A stretch of 64,000 bases of DNA from Bacteroides sp. UBA7333 (GCA_002471195.1 DKPN01000002.1:58397-122396); one strand, 5' to 3'. Positions 54,568-63,795 are shown, counted from the first letter of the stretch. Notes: generated by a model not told the origin, from the sequence alone. Made by a program: numbers and translations.

Positions 54568-56064
54568 TTAAATATGATCCGACCAATTAACATTGCGCAT
54601 ATCACCGCTTTTTTCTAGTTCGGCATGCATTCCTAATGCCGATTTAATGGAGTGAGGCGTTTGTGTTTTAGCACCCGAAAGTTTGAAGTAATCCCAAAGG
54701 ATCTCTTTATAATCAGGGTGTGCACAATTTTCGATAATTGTCATGGCGCGTTCTTTAGGACTTTTACCACGTAAGTCGGCTATACCTTGCTCAGTAATGA
54801 TAATGTTGACCGAATGTTCGCTATGATCTTCGTGTGATACCATTGGTACGATAGCACTTATTTTTCCATCTTTAGCTACTGAAGGACAAGTAAATATAGA
54901 GATGTAAGCATTGCGAGTAAAGTCGCCCGATCCGCCAATACCATTCATCATTTTAGTTCCGCTGATGTGGGTTGAATTTACATTTCCGTATAAGTCAACT
55001 TCAATAGCAGTATTAATAGAGATAATACCCAATCGGCGCACAATTTCGGGGTTGTTTGATATTTCAGAAGGACGAAGTACTAACTTATCGCGGAAGAAAT
55101 TGATATCTTCGTAAATGCCATCTAAACAGTCGTTAGTAACGGTCAATGAACAAGTACTGCCGAATTTAACGCGACCTGCACGAATCAAATCAATAACAGA
55201 GTTTTGAATTACTTCTGTGTACATTTCGAAAGCTGGAATTGATTTTTCACGGCCCAAAGCACCCAATACGGCATTGGCAATATTGCCCACTCCCGATTGC
55301 AATGGTAAAAATGTTGAAGGAATGATTCCTCTTTTCATATCTGCAGTTAAGAAGTCGGCCACACGCTGACCAATTTGATCAGTTACAGGGTCTGAACCCG
55401 CAAAATCGCGTGCTTCATCTTTCCAATTCGTTTCAACGATACCGATAATTTTTTTCGGATCTACTTGTATATAAGGCAAACCAATACGGTCGCTTGGTTT
55501 GAAAATAGGAATTTCGCGACGGTAAGGAGGATCTTTAGGTTCATAAACATCGTGCATACCCATCATATTCTTGCTGTGAGCACTGTTTAGCTCGACAATT
55601 ATTTTGCTAGCCATATGACAAATAGTAGGTGCAATACCTCCTGCAGCAGTCAAGTATATTTTACCATCTGCAGTGACTTCACATGCTTCGATAATAGCTA
55701 CATCGATACCACCAAAGAAACCGTAGCGTAACTCTTGTGCCATTTGCGACAAGTGAATGTCATTGTATGCAATTTCGCCACTGTTTACTGCTTTTCTAAA
55801 ATCTGGGTTGGTTGTGTAAGGCGCACGATAACGAATTGCTTTTGCTCGTGCCAAAACACCATCACATGAATCGCCGGTAGAAGCTCCTGTAAACACACTT
55901 ACTTGAAAAGGATTTCCTTTGGTATGTTCTGCTTCAGCTATTTTAGCCAATTCTGCTGTCACGGCTTTGGCTGTACCTGCTGGAGTAAATCCGCTCAAGC
56001 CAATGTTATGACCGTGTTTGATGATACTTGCAGCTTCTGCTGCTGAGATAAAATTAAAAGCCAT
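54568..56064 (-). CDS. Succinate CoA-transferase (acetyl-CoA hydrolase/transferase family)
   Basis: This 498-residue class I CoA-transferase resembles Cat1/AarC-type succinyl-CoA:acetate CoA-transferases. The catalytic glutamate is expected in FEMYTEVIQNS, and the CoA/oxyanion motif GIGGSGDFTRNA is near residue 374. In Bacteroidales this enzyme links succinate or propionate formation to acetate and ATP yield. Monocistronic. An unrelated small anchored protein gene lies upstream on the same strand. Confidence 0.9.
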   Translation of the reverse strand: MAFNFISAAEAASIIKHGHNIGLSGFTPAGTAKAVTAELAKIAEAEHTKGNPFQVSVFTGASTGDSCDGVLARAKAIRYRAPYTTNPDFRKAVNSGEIAYNDIHLSQMAQELRYGFFGGIDVAIIEACEVTADGKIYLTAAGGIAPTICHMASKIIVELNSAHSKNMMGMHDVYEPKDPPYRREIPIFKPSDRIGLPYIQVDPKKIIGIVETNWKDEARDFAGSDPVTDQIGQRVADFLTADMKRGIIPSTFLPLQSGVGNIANAVLGALGREKSIPAFEMYTEVIQNSVIDLIRAGRVKFGSTCSLTVTNDCLDGIYEDINFFRDKLVLRPSEISNNPEIVRRLGIISINTAIEVDLYGNVNSTHISGTKMMNGIGGSGDFTRNAYISIFTCPSVAKDGKISAIVPMVSHEDHSEHSVNIIITEQGIADLRGKSPKERAMTIIENCAHPDYKEILWDYFKLSGAKTQTPHSIKSALGMHAELEKSGDMRNVNWSDHI

Positions 56065-56098
56065 AAAATTATAATTGTATTATTTCTTGATAATTAGA

Positions 56099-56476
56099 TT
56101 AATATTTTCGCTGTAATATTTCCGACCAAATGATTGCCTTTCGCGCTTCTTCGATAGTGTTTATTGAAAAGTCGGATTCCTCTTGAATAGGATTTGAATT
56201 GACAACCGATGTTTGTTGTTGGATGGATGAGTGTGAAGATTTTTCAATATTTTTCTTATTGATCTCTTCTTTTTCTTTGCGTTGTTTCATTTGTGCCACC
56301 GTTTCAACTTTTGTTTCCCTCTTTTTTAGAGGTTTATTGTCAATCGGTTTTGCAGCCGGAGTAGGCATATCTAGAGATGTCTCAGAATTATCAGCTTTTT
56401 TCTTTTTATTGATTTCGCCATAAATTCCGAGTCCTAAGACAACAGCTAGTAAAATATATTCCCATATTTCTTTCAT
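56099..56476 (-). CDS. Small single-pass membrane protein, unknown
   Basis: The product is 125 residues with one N-terminal membrane helix (about 5-20, WEYILLAVVLGLGIYG) and then a Lys/Glu-rich, low-complexity cytoplasmic or periplasmic tail. The C-terminal motif FSINTIEEARKAIIWSEILQRKY is predicted helical and appears conserved in type, so the gene is probably real. No family is recognised. It lies 34 bases upstream of the CoA-transferase and could share its transcript. A -7 box lies at 56497-56504. Confidence 0.65.
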   Translation of the reverse strand: MKEIWEYILLAVVLGLGIYGEINKKKKADNSETSLDMPTPAAKPIDNKPLKKRETKVETVAQMKQRKEKEEINKKNIEKSSHSSIQQQTSVVNSNPIQEESDFSINTIEEARKAIIWSEILQRKY

Positions 56477-56496
56477 GGTAAATTATTTAATTGGGC

Positions 56497-56504
56497 CAAA
56501 GTTA
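56497..56504 (-). promoter_or_regulatory. -7 box for the small membrane protein gene
   Basis: TAACTTTG on the minus strand, 20 bases before the start codon, matches TAnnTTTG. Confidence 0.55.
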
Positions 56505-56571
56505 ATTATTTAATCTGATAGCGTTTCTTTTTTAGTGGTTTAAACCTTCTATATATGTTAATAAAAACAAA

Positions 56572-56602
56572 AAGGGCAGCTTCACAGCTCCCCTTATTTT
56601 TT
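56572..56602 (+). terminator. Terminator-like hairpin before a tiny open frame
   Basis: Arms 56572-56581 and 56586-56595 pair with one C-C mismatch around a TCAC loop and lead into a T run. No clear upstream gene on the plus strand needs it, so it may belong to a leader or small RNA. Confidence 0.5.
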
Positions 56603-56618
56603 AACCTAAACCTTAACT

Positions 56619-56687
56619 ATGAAAAAATCTAGTGTTTCTTTCATTCCACAAATTTGTGAAATTATATTGATTAATGCAATACAATAA
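56619..56687 (+). CDS. Possible 22-residue leader peptide
   Basis: An ATG followed by AAA AAA opens a 22-codon frame (starts MKKSSVSFIPQICEIIL). It follows directly after the hairpin at 56572-56602 and lies 142 bases ahead of miaB. I have no family for it; it may be chance. A lysine-rich start is common for true Bacteroidales genes. Confidence 0.25.
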   Translation: MKKSSVSFIPQICEIILINAIQ

Positions 56688-56795
56688 TCAAAATAATCAA
56701 TAAATTAACAAATATTATATAGCAAAAAAAACTTAATTATCCAACAGTTTCATTTTTTGTTCTAAATAAACCTATCATAGTAAGATTAGAACAAG

Positions 56796-56803
56796 TAACT
56801 TTG
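56796..56803 (+). promoter_or_regulatory. -7 box for miaB
   Basis: TAACTTTG matches TAnnTTTG and lies 26 bases upstream of the ATG. Confidence 0.55.
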
Positions 56804-56829
56804 TACCGATAATTTAAAATTAATTTTAT

Positions 56830-58203
56830 ATGAACGAATTAACGGGAGCGGACTTTAAATCTGCAACTACAGAAGAAAACAAAAAGCTATTTATTGAGAC
56901 TTATGGTTGCCAAATGAATGTAGCCGATAGCGAAGTAATAGCATCGGTAATGCAAATGGCCGGTTATACCACAGCCGAAACACTTGAAGAAGCCGATGCA
57001 GTGTTTATGAACACTTGTTCGATTCGCGATAATGCTGAGCAAAAAATTTTAAATAGACTTGATTACTTCTATTCACTTAAAAAGAAGAAAAAACATCTTA
57101 TCGTAGGGGTATTAGGTTGTATGGCCGAGCGTGTTAAAGAAGACTTGATTGAAAAACATCATGTTGATCTTGTGGTGGGTCCTGATGCATATCTTACACT
57201 CCCCGAATTAATAGCATCGGTTGAGGCTGGTCAGAAAGCTATTAATGTAGAACTTTCGACTACCGAAACGTATCGTGATGTGATTCCTAAACGCATATGT
57301 GGAAATCATATTTCAGGTTTTGTTTCTATTATGCGCGGATGCAATAACTTTTGTACCTATTGCATTGTGCCTTATACCAGAGGACGCGAACGAAGCCGAG
57401 ATGTAGAGAGTATCTTAAATGAGGTAACCGATTTAATGAACAAGGGTTACAAAGAAATAACACTACTTGGACAAAATGTAAACTCTTATCGTTTTGAAAA
57501 AGAAGATGGTGAAGTGGTAACATTTCCCATGTTGCTTCGCATTGTAGCCGAAGCAGCTCCATCGGTTCGTATTCGATTCACTACATCGCATCCCAAAGAT
57601 ATGAGCGATGAGACATTGCAAGTAGTTGCCGAAGTGCCCAATGTATGTAAGCACATTCACTTACCTGTTCAAAGTGGAAGCTCTCGTATTCTAAAACTGA
57701 TGAACCGTAAATATACACGCGAATGGTATTTAGAACGTGTTGAAGCTATTAAACGTATCGTTCCTGAATGTGGTATTTCTACTGATATATTTTCAGGTTT
57801 CCACTCTGAAACCGAAGAAGATCATCAAGAGTCGCTCTCGCTGATGGAGATTTGTGGTTACGACTCGGCATTTATGTTTAAATACTCTGAACGTCCTGGT
57901 ACTTATGCCTCTAAAAACCTAGAAGATAATATTCCAGAAGATGTAAAAGTGCGACGACTTAATGAGATTATCGCTTTGCAAACACAACTATCGGCCAAAG
58001 CCAACCAGCACTGTGTGGGAAAAGTATATGAAGTATTGGTTGAGGGTGTTTCTAAACGTTCGAAAGAGCAATTGTTTGGTCGTACAGAACAAAATCGGGT
58101 AGTTGTGTTCGATAAAGGAACACACAAAATTGGAGATCTTGTTAATGTTAGAATCACCGAAGCAGGTTCGGCTACTTTAAAAGGAGAAGAGGTGTTTTCT
58201 TAA
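56830..58203 (+). CDS. miaB: tRNA-2-methylthio-N6-dimethylallyladenosine synthase
   Basis: This 457-residue radical SAM methylthiotransferase modifies A37 of tRNAs. The UPF0004 N-terminal domain has the second-cluster cysteines in YGCQMNVADSE, MNTCSIRD and GCMAERVKE. The radical SAM motif CNNFCTYC is near residue 170, followed by PYTRGRERSR. A C-terminal TRAM domain (about 395-455) completes it. Monocistronic with tandem terminators downstream. Confidence 0.95.
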   Translation: MNELTGADFKSATTEENKKLFIETYGCQMNVADSEVIASVMQMAGYTTAETLEEADAVFMNTCSIRDNAEQKILNRLDYFYSLKKKKKHLIVGVLGCMAERVKEDLIEKHHVDLVVGPDAYLTLPELIASVEAGQKAINVELSTTETYRDVIPKRICGNHISGFVSIMRGCNNFCTYCIVPYTRGRERSRDVESILNEVTDLMNKGYKEITLLGQNVNSYRFEKEDGEVVTFPMLLRIVAEAAPSVRIRFTTSHPKDMSDETLQVVAEVPNVCKHIHLPVQSGSSRILKLMNRKYTREWYLERVEAIKRIVPECGISTDIFSGFHSETEEDHQESLSLMEICGYDSAFMFKYSERPGTYASKNLEDNIPEDVKVRRLNEIIALQTQLSAKANQHCVGKVYEVLVEGVSKRSKEQLFGRTEQNRVVVFDKGTHKIGDLVNVRITEAGSATLKGEEVFS

Positions 58204-58219
58204 ATATTGATTTCTTATA

Positions 58220-58304
58220 TAAAGCCTTATGGCTTTATGATCATATAATTAATGCCTATATTAAAAGAGGAGTCTATTTAAAACTTCCTTTTAATATAGG
58301 CATT
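58220..58304 (+). terminator. Tandem terminators after miaB
   Basis: A small hairpin (TAAAGCC/GGCTTTA, 58220-58237) is followed by a 16-bp stem (58251-58266 and 58289-58304) leading into a T-rich stretch. Confidence 0.75.
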
Positions 58305-58474
58305 GCTCTTTTATTTTATGATAAATCATCCTTCATTTTGAATCTTTCTTATTAAACATGTCGTTAAAGAATATTAATGAGAAACTCGCATAACATTTTA
58401 TTTGTTTCTTTGCACCAAATTTGGGTGTATTGTTCCCATTTGTAAACAAAAACATTTAGATATAAAGTAAAATA

Positions 58475-59377
58475 ATGAATAAACTCTTCATAAAAGAATG
58501 TCCGTTATGTGGTAATTCGAAGCTAGAAAGTACAATGAGATGTACTGATTTTTATGCTACCGGAGAGGAGTTCGATATCGTTAGCTGTACGGTTTGCGAT
58601 TTTACTTTTACTCAAGGTGTTCCTGTCGAAAGCGAAATCGGAAAATACTATGATACACCCGATTATATCTCGCATTCCGATACCCAAAAGGGATTCATGA
58701 ATGCTATCTACCATCGTGTACGCAGATATATGTTGGGCAAGAAAGCCCATATCGTAGAGCGTCAATCGGGATTAAAGTCGGGGCGTTTATTGGATATTGG
58801 TACCGGTACGGGTTATTTCTCTTCTATGATGCAGCAACGCCATTGGCAAGTTACGGCTATCGAAAAGAATGCGTCTGCTCGTCAGTTTGCAAAATCACAT
58901 TTTAATCTTCATGTTTTGCCCGAAACCGATTTATGTACATTAAGTCCCAATTCATTCGATGTTATTACACTGTGGCATGTCATGGAGCATTTAGAGCATC
59001 TACATGAAACATGGGATTGCCTTCATCAACTTCTGTCAGATAAAGGAGAATTAATTATTGCCGTGCCCAATCGTAAATCGTATGATGCCAATAAATATAA
59101 AAAATATTGGGCAGCCTACGATGTGCCTCGTCACCTTTGGCATTTTGGCCCTAATAGTATTCGTTTATTGGCCGATCAACATCATTTCCAATTGGTCGAT
59201 AGTTATCCTATGCCTTTCGATGCCTTTTACATATCTATGTTGAGCGAGAAGTATCAAAAACACTCCTTTCCAATGTTAAGAGGTTTGTATAGTGGTTTGG
59301 TAGGAGGTATCAAATCCTTTTATAATAAAGAGAGAAGCAGTTCAATGATTTATGTATTTAGAAAGAAGAATCAATGA
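58475..59377 (+). CDS. Class I SAM-dependent methyltransferase with N-terminal zinc ribbon
   Basis: The product is 300 residues. An N-terminal zinc ribbon has Cys9, Cys12, Cys38 and Cys41. The Rossmann methyltransferase core has motif I LLDIGTGTGYFS near residue 105 and VITLWHVMEHLEHLHE as the post-II region; it resembles Methyltransf_23 proteins. The substrate is unknown. Upstream TTTCTTTG (58404-58411) is a near match to the -7 box. Its stop overlaps ftsX (ATGA), placing it first in the ftsX operon. Confidence 0.82.
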   Translation: MNKLFIKECPLCGNSKLESTMRCTDFYATGEEFDIVSCTVCDFTFTQGVPVESEIGKYYDTPDYISHSDTQKGFMNAIYHRVRRYMLGKKAHIVERQSGLKSGRLLDIGTGTGYFSSMMQQRHWQVTAIEKNASARQFAKSHFNLHVLPETDLCTLSPNSFDVITLWHVMEHLEHLHETWDCLHQLLSDKGELIIAVPNRKSYDANKYKKYWAAYDVPRHLWHFGPNSIRLLADQHHFQLVDSYPMPFDAFYISMLSEKYQKHSFPMLRGLYSGLVGGIKSFYNKERSSSMIYVFRKKNQ

Positions 59378-60249
59378 AACCACAAAAGCGAAATAAAAAG
59401 ATACTTGATATGCAGTTTATTACTGCAAGCATCAGCACTACTATGGTTTTAATACTATTAGGGCTGGTTGTTTTTTTTGTATTGGGAGCTCACAATCTAT
59501 CGGTTTATGTCCGTGAAAATATTAATTTCTCAGTTATCATCAGCGATGATATGAAAGAGGGTGATATCTTGAAATTGCAAAAGAAATTTGATGCAGAGTC
59601 GTTTGTAAAAGAGACGTTGTACATCTCAAAAAAACAAGCTCTTCAAGAACAAACCGAAGCTATGGGAACCGATCCTGAAGAGTTTCTCGGTTACAATCCT
59701 TTTCCCGCTTCTATCGAAATTAAGTTGCACTCACAATACGCCAATGCCGATAGTATTGCAAAGATTGAGAAGTTTATCAAGCGAAACAATAATATTCAAG
59801 ATATACTTTATCAGCAAGAACTTGTCGACATGGTCAATGATAACATTCGTACCATTAGTTTGGTGCTTCTGGCATTGGCTTTTATTCTTGCACTTATCTC
59901 CTTTGCGCTCATAAACAACACTATACGTTTAACCATTTATTCTAAACGTTTCATCATCCACACCATGAAGTTGGTAGGTGCCAATTGGTCATTTATTCGA
60001 AAACCCTTCTTGGTTCGCAATATTTGGAGTGGTTTACTTGCCGGTATAATAGCCGATATCATACTTATTTGCGGCGCTTATTGGTTATTGCGTTACGAAG
60101 CCGATTTGTCAGAAATTATAACTCCCGAAGTAATGATCATTGTTTGTTTATCAGTGATTGGTTTCGGTTTGCTTATCAGTTTTGTCTGCGCCTACTTATC
60201 TATCAATAAGTTTTTAAAGATGCGTGCATCCGAGCTACATTACATTTAA
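59374..60249 (+). CDS. ftsX: Cell division protein FtsX
   Basis: This 291-residue ABC-type permease subunit works with FtsE to activate peptidoglycan hydrolases at the septum. It has one N-terminal helix (about 17-40), a periplasmic loop (about 45-160) and three C-terminal helices, with the typical NTIRLTIYSKRFIIHTMKLVGA segment after helix two. ftsE is not adjacent, which is common in this phylum. It overlaps the preceding gene by four bases. Confidence 0.93.
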   Translation: MKPQKRNKKILDMQFITASISTTMVLILLGLVVFFVLGAHNLSVYVRENINFSVIISDDMKEGDILKLQKKFDAESFVKETLYISKKQALQEQTEAMGTDPEEFLGYNPFPASIEIKLHSQYANADSIAKIEKFIKRNNNIQDILYQQELVDMVNDNIRTISLVLLALAFILALISFALINNTIRLTIYSKRFIIHTMKLVGANWSFIRKPFLVRNIWSGLLAGIIADIILICGAYWLLRYEADLSEIITPEVMIIVCLSVIGFGLLISFVCAYLSINKFLKMRASELHYI

Positions 60250-60275
60250 ATTAATCATAAAGAAAATATAACATC

Positions 60276-60509
60276 ATGTCTGAAAAACAAAAAAGCGCTT
60301 TTGACAAAATGAACTTCATCTTACTGGGCATTGGTATGGTGATTATTATCATTGGTTTGTTATTAATGACCGGACCATCATCTACCGAAACCATGTTCGA
60401 ACCCGATATTTTTAGTGTTCGACGCATTAAAGTAGCCCCTGTAGTGTGTTTCTTCGGATTTATATTTATGATATATGCCGTAATGCGCAAACCGAAAGAC
60501 AAGAAGTAG
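60276..60509 (+). CDS. DUF3098 small membrane protein
   Basis: The 77-residue protein has two membrane helices (about 12-32 and 53-70) and the DUF3098 pattern FDKMNFILLGIGMVIIIIG and EPDIFSVRRIKVAPVVC. The family occurs in Bacteroidetes next to ftsX and uppP, as here, which suggests a role in the envelope or division. Gap to ftsX is 26 bases. Confidence 0.88.
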   Translation: MSEKQKSAFDKMNFILLGIGMVIIIIGLLLMTGPSSTETMFEPDIFSVRRIKVAPVVCFFGFIFMIYAVMRKPKDKK

Positions 60510-60545
60510 ATATCAGCATAAACAGAATACAAATACAAATTAACA

Positions 60546-61346
60546 ATGGAATGGTTTGAAGCTCTTATCCTTGGTTTAGTACAAGGATTTACCGAATATT
60601 TGCCCGTTAGCAGTAGCGGTCATTTGGCTATTGGGTCATGGCTCTTTGGTATTGAACCCGAAGAGAATTTATCGTTTACAATCGTAGTACATGTGGCTAC
60701 CGTGATGAGTACATTGGTTATTCTATGGAAAGAGATTGATTGGATATTTAAAGGACTCTTTAAGTTTGAGATGAACGATGAAACGAAGTATGTTATCAAC
60801 ATCTTAATTTCGATGATACCTATTATGATAGTAGGTCTGTTTTTCAAAGAAGAAGTAGAACAAATATTTGGTTCGGGGCTAACAATAGTGGGTTGTATGT
60901 TGTTGCTAACAGCCACTTTACTTGCATTTTCATATTACTATAAACCCACTCAAAAAGAAAACATTACCCGTAAAGATGCGTTTATTATAGGTATAGCTCA
61001 AGCATGTGCAGTGATGCCGGGTCTTTCGCGTTCGGGAAGCACCATTGCTACCGGTTTGCTTTTGGGCGATAATAAAGCCAAGTTGGCCCAATTTTCATTT
61101 TTGATGGTAATTCCTCCTATTTTGGGTGAGGCGTTGCTCGATGGAATAAAGTTGATGAAAGGCGAAGCTCTGACCGATTCTATTCCTGCTATATCATTGA
61201 TCGTAGGTTTTGTAGCGGCTTTTGTGGCAGGGTGCATTGCATGTAAATGGATGATTAATATTGTGAAAAGAGGAAAGTTAATCTATTTTGCTATTTATTG
61301 CGGCATTGTGGGTATTACAACCTTAATCTTTTCATTTATACATTAA
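60546..61346 (+). CDS. uppP: Undecaprenyl-diphosphatase
   Basis: This 266-residue membrane phosphatase recycles undecaprenyl pyrophosphate for cell-wall synthesis (BacA/UppP). The two catalytic regions are GFTEYLPVSSSGHLA near residue 16 and MPGLSRSGSTIATG near residue 160. About eight helices. It sits between DUF3098 and truB with short gaps, in the same operon. Confidence 0.95.
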   Translation: MEWFEALILGLVQGFTEYLPVSSSGHLAIGSWLFGIEPEENLSFTIVVHVATVMSTLVILWKEIDWIFKGLFKFEMNDETKYVINILISMIPIMIVGLFFKEEVEQIFGSGLTIVGCMLLLTATLLAFSYYYKPTQKENITRKDAFIIGIAQACAVMPGLSRSGSTIATGLLLGDNKAKLAQFSFLMVIPPILGEALLDGIKLMKGEALTDSIPAISLIVGFVAAFVAGCIACKWMINIVKRGKLIYFAIYCGIVGITTLIFSFIH

Positions 61347-61352
61347 TAGTTG

Positions 61353-62057
61353 ATGAATTTTAAAGAAGGAGAAGTTCTTAGTTTTAACAAACCGTTAGGT
61401 TGGACATCGTTTAAACTAGTAGGACATGTACGTTATCATATGTGCAAAAAAACGGGAGTAAAAAAGATGAAGGTGGGTCATGCCGGCACACTCGATCCTT
61501 TGGCTACCGGAGTGATGATTGTTTGTAGCGGTAAAGCTACCAAACGCATTGAGGAGTTTCAGTATCAAACCAAAGAGTATATTGCAACCATTGCATTGGG
61601 AGCAACAACACCATCGTTCGATTTGGAACACGAAATTGATGTTACCTACCCTACCGAGCATATCACTTGTGAGTTAGTAGAAGAAACATTACCAAAATTT
61701 ATAGGCGAAATTCAACAGATACCACCAGCCTTTTCGGCTTGTAAAGTCGATGGTAAGCGAGCTTACGATTTAGCGCGTAAAGGCGAAGAAGTTGAACTCA
61801 AACCCAAGTTGTTGGTTATAGATGAGATAGAGTTGCTCGAATGCAACCTACCCGAAATAAAGATTCGCGTAGTATGTAGCAAAGGCACATATATTCGTGC
61901 TTTAGCTCGCGACATTGGTCAAGCATTAGGCAGTGGCGCTCACCTTACGGGTTTGATTAGAACACGTGTAGGCGATTTTAAGTTAGAAGATTGTTTAGAT
62001 CCTACCGAGTTTGCCGAGTGGATTGAAACACAAGATGTTGTAAAATTTGAAGGATAA
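61353..62057 (+). CDS. truB: tRNA pseudouridine(55) synthase
   Basis: The product is 234 residues from the ATG at 61353 (the TTG three bases upstream is in frame). TruB isomerises U55 in the T-loop. It has KPLGWTSFKLV, the catalytic-aspartate motif GHAGTLDPLATGV, and later GTYIRALARDIG. It lacks a C-terminal PUA domain, as do many short bacterial TruB proteins. It begins 6 bases after uppP. Confidence 0.94.
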   Translation: MNFKEGEVLSFNKPLGWTSFKLVGHVRYHMCKKTGVKKMKVGHAGTLDPLATGVMIVCSGKATKRIEEFQYQTKEYIATIALGATTPSFDLEHEIDVTYPTEHITCELVEETLPKFIGEIQQIPPAFSACKVDGKRAYDLARKGEEVELKPKLLVIDEIELLECNLPEIKIRVVCSKGTYIRALARDIGQALGSGAHLTGLIRTRVGDFKLEDCLDPTEFAEWIETQDVVKFEG

Positions 62058-62075
62058 TTAATAAATATAAGGAAT

Positions 62076-63131
62076 ATGAAGCTATCACAATTTAAGTTTA
62101 AACTGCCGGAAGAAAGAATCGCTTTACATCCGACAAAGTATAGAGATGAATCGCGTTTGATGGTACTTCACCGCAAAACCGGTGAAATTGAACACCGTTT
62201 GTTCAAAGATATTCTAGAATATTTTGACGATAAAGACGTGTTTGTCTTTAACGATACAAAAGTATTTCCTGCTCGCCTTTATGGGAATAAAGAAAAAACA
62301 GGAGCACGCATTGAAGTATTCCTACTCCGTGAGCTTAACGAAGAGTTGCGTTTATGGGATGTTTTGGTAGACCCTGCTCGTAAAATCCGTATTGGCAATA
62401 AACTATATTTTGGCGACGACGATTCAATGGTTGCCGAAGTAATCGATAATACTACATCGCGCGGACGCACATTGCGTTTCTTGTACGATGGCCCACACGA
62501 AGAGTTTAAAAAAGCATTGTATGCTTTAGGCGAAACACCGATTCCACGTTCTATCGTAAATCGTGATGTAGTGCCCGAAGATGAAGAACGTTTCCAATCA
62601 ATCTTTGCGCGCAACGAAGGTGCTGTAACGGCTCCTACTGCCAATCTTCACTTTAGCCGTGAGTTGATGAAGCGTATGGAAATCAAAGGTATTGACTTTG
62701 CCTATGTTACATTGCATGCCGGTTTAGGAAATTTCCGTGATATCGATGTTGAAGATTTAACAAAGCACAAATCAGATTCAGAGCAAATGAAGGTCGATTC
62801 GAAAGCAGTAGAGATTGTAAATCGTGCTAAAGATGCCGGACGCAATATTTGTGCAGTTGGTACTACTACGATGCGTGCTATCGAAAGCACAGTAAGCACC
62901 GATGGGCATTTAAAAGAGTACGACGGATGGACCAATAAATTCATCTTCCCTCCTTACGACTTTACGGTAGCCAACTCAATGATATCTAACTTCCATATGC
63001 CATTATCAACCCTGTTGATGATTGTAGCAGCATTCGGGGGTTACGATCAAGTGATGGCGGCATATGATATCGCTTTAAAAGAAGATTATCGCTTTGGTAC
63101 TTATGGCGATGCTATGTTGATTATCGACTAA
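62076..63131 (+). CDS. queA: tRNA preQ1(34) S-adenosylmethionine ribosyltransferase-isomerase
   Basis: This 351-residue enzyme makes epoxyqueuosine at tRNA position 34 using the ribose of SAM. Family motifs include FVFNDTKVFPARLYG, TAPTANLHF and VTLHAGLGNFRDID, plus VGTTTMRAIES and NFHMPLSTLLMIVAAFGG (written in part). Full length. It follows truB by 18 bases and precedes folK by 4. Confidence 0.95.
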   Translation: MKLSQFKFKLPEERIALHPTKYRDESRLMVLHRKTGEIEHRLFKDILEYFDDKDVFVFNDTKVFPARLYGNKEKTGARIEVFLLRELNEELRLWDVLVDPARKIRIGNKLYFGDDDSMVAEVIDNTTSRGRTLRFLYDGPHEEFKKALYALGETPIPRSIVNRDVVPEDEERFQSIFARNEGAVTAPTANLHFSRELMKRMEIKGIDFAYVTLHAGLGNFRDIDVEDLTKHKSDSEQMKVDSKAVEIVNRAKDAGRNICAVGTTTMRAIESTVSTDGHLKEYDGWTNKFIFPPYDFTVANSMISNFHMPLSTLLMIVAAFGGYDQVMAAYDIALKEDYRFGTYGDAMLIID

Positions 63132-63135
63132 TAAA

Positions 63136-63603
63136 ATGCGAGTTTATTTAAGTTTAGGAACCAACTTGGGCGATAAAGAACAGAACTTAAAAGTGGCTGT
63201 TCAACAGATAAATGAGCGGATTGGGCACGTAGCGGCCCTTTCCGCTTTTTACATTACCGAGCCTTGGGGATTTGAGTCGAGCCACTCTTTTTTGAATGCT
63301 GCTTTGATTGTTGATACAGAGCTTTCTCCACTTCAAGTACTTGCTCTCACGCAAAGCATCGAATGCCAATTAGGGCGAACACTAAAGTCGAACGATGGTG
63401 TTTATCACGATCGGCTCATCGATATCGATCTGCTGATGTGCGATGACATGGTGTATCGCGATGAGCGGCTTACGCTACCCCACCCTTTGATGCACGACCG
63501 ACTCTTTGTGTTAGAGCCACTTACGCAGATTGCACCCGATGTGATGCATCCGTTACAAAAGCTCACAATAAAAGAGTTAATGTTAAAAAAACAGGTCAAA
63601 TAG
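63136..63603 (+). CDS. folK: 2-amino-4-hydroxy-6-hydroxymethyldihydropteridine pyrophosphokinase
   Basis: This 155-residue HPPK adds pyrophosphate to the pterin in folate synthesis. Motifs are SLGTNLGDKEQNL at the start, the YITEPWGFES strand, and HDRLIDIDLLMCDD with the metal-binding aspartates, then LTLPHPLMHDRLFVLEPL. It is the last gene of the ftsX-folK operon. Confidence 0.94.
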   Translation: MRVYLSLGTNLGDKEQNLKVAVQQINERIGHVAALSAFYITEPWGFESSHSFLNAALIVDTELSPLQVLALTQSIECQLGRTLKSNDGVYHDRLIDIDLLMCDDMVYRDERLTLPHPLMHDRLFVLEPLTQIAPDVMHPLQKLTIKELMLKKQVK

Positions 63604-63625
63604 ACTTCAGTATCTATAAAACAAT

Positions 63626-63633
63626 TATCTTTG
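63626..63633 (+). promoter_or_regulatory. -7 box upstream of metK
   Basis: TATCTTTG matches TAnnTTTG. It lies 162 bases upstream of metK and 14 bases ahead of a 23-codon open frame. Confidence 0.45.
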
Positions 63634-63647
63634 TACCCGAAAATACG

Positions 63648-63719
63648 ATGTGGAAAGATTTGAGTAGCTTGCAACCACAGAAAAAAATGCTAAAACAACA
63701 TTCCTTTTCGGCTTATTAA
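63648..63719 (+). CDS. Possible 23-residue open frame in the metK leader
   Basis: An ATG 14 bases after a -7 box opens a 23-codon frame (MWKDLSSLQPQKKMLKQHS and 4 more). It contains two Met codons and three Gln codons. It may be a leader peptide or chance; no family is recognised. Confidence 0.22.
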   Translation: MWKDLSSLQPQKKMLKQHSFSAY

Positions 63720-63795
63720 AGCAAAAACGCACCTACTCACAACACTTCACACATCCGTTATTTCATACGTTTAATTCATAATTCATAATTTTATT

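Larger units (their letters stand above)
56477..56829. other. Intergenic region between the small membrane gene and miaB
   Basis: It contains a minus-strand -7 box (56497-56504), a terminator-like hairpin (56572-56595), a possible 22-codon open frame (56619-56687) and the miaB -7 box (56796-56803). Nothing else is recognisable. Confidence 0.5.
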
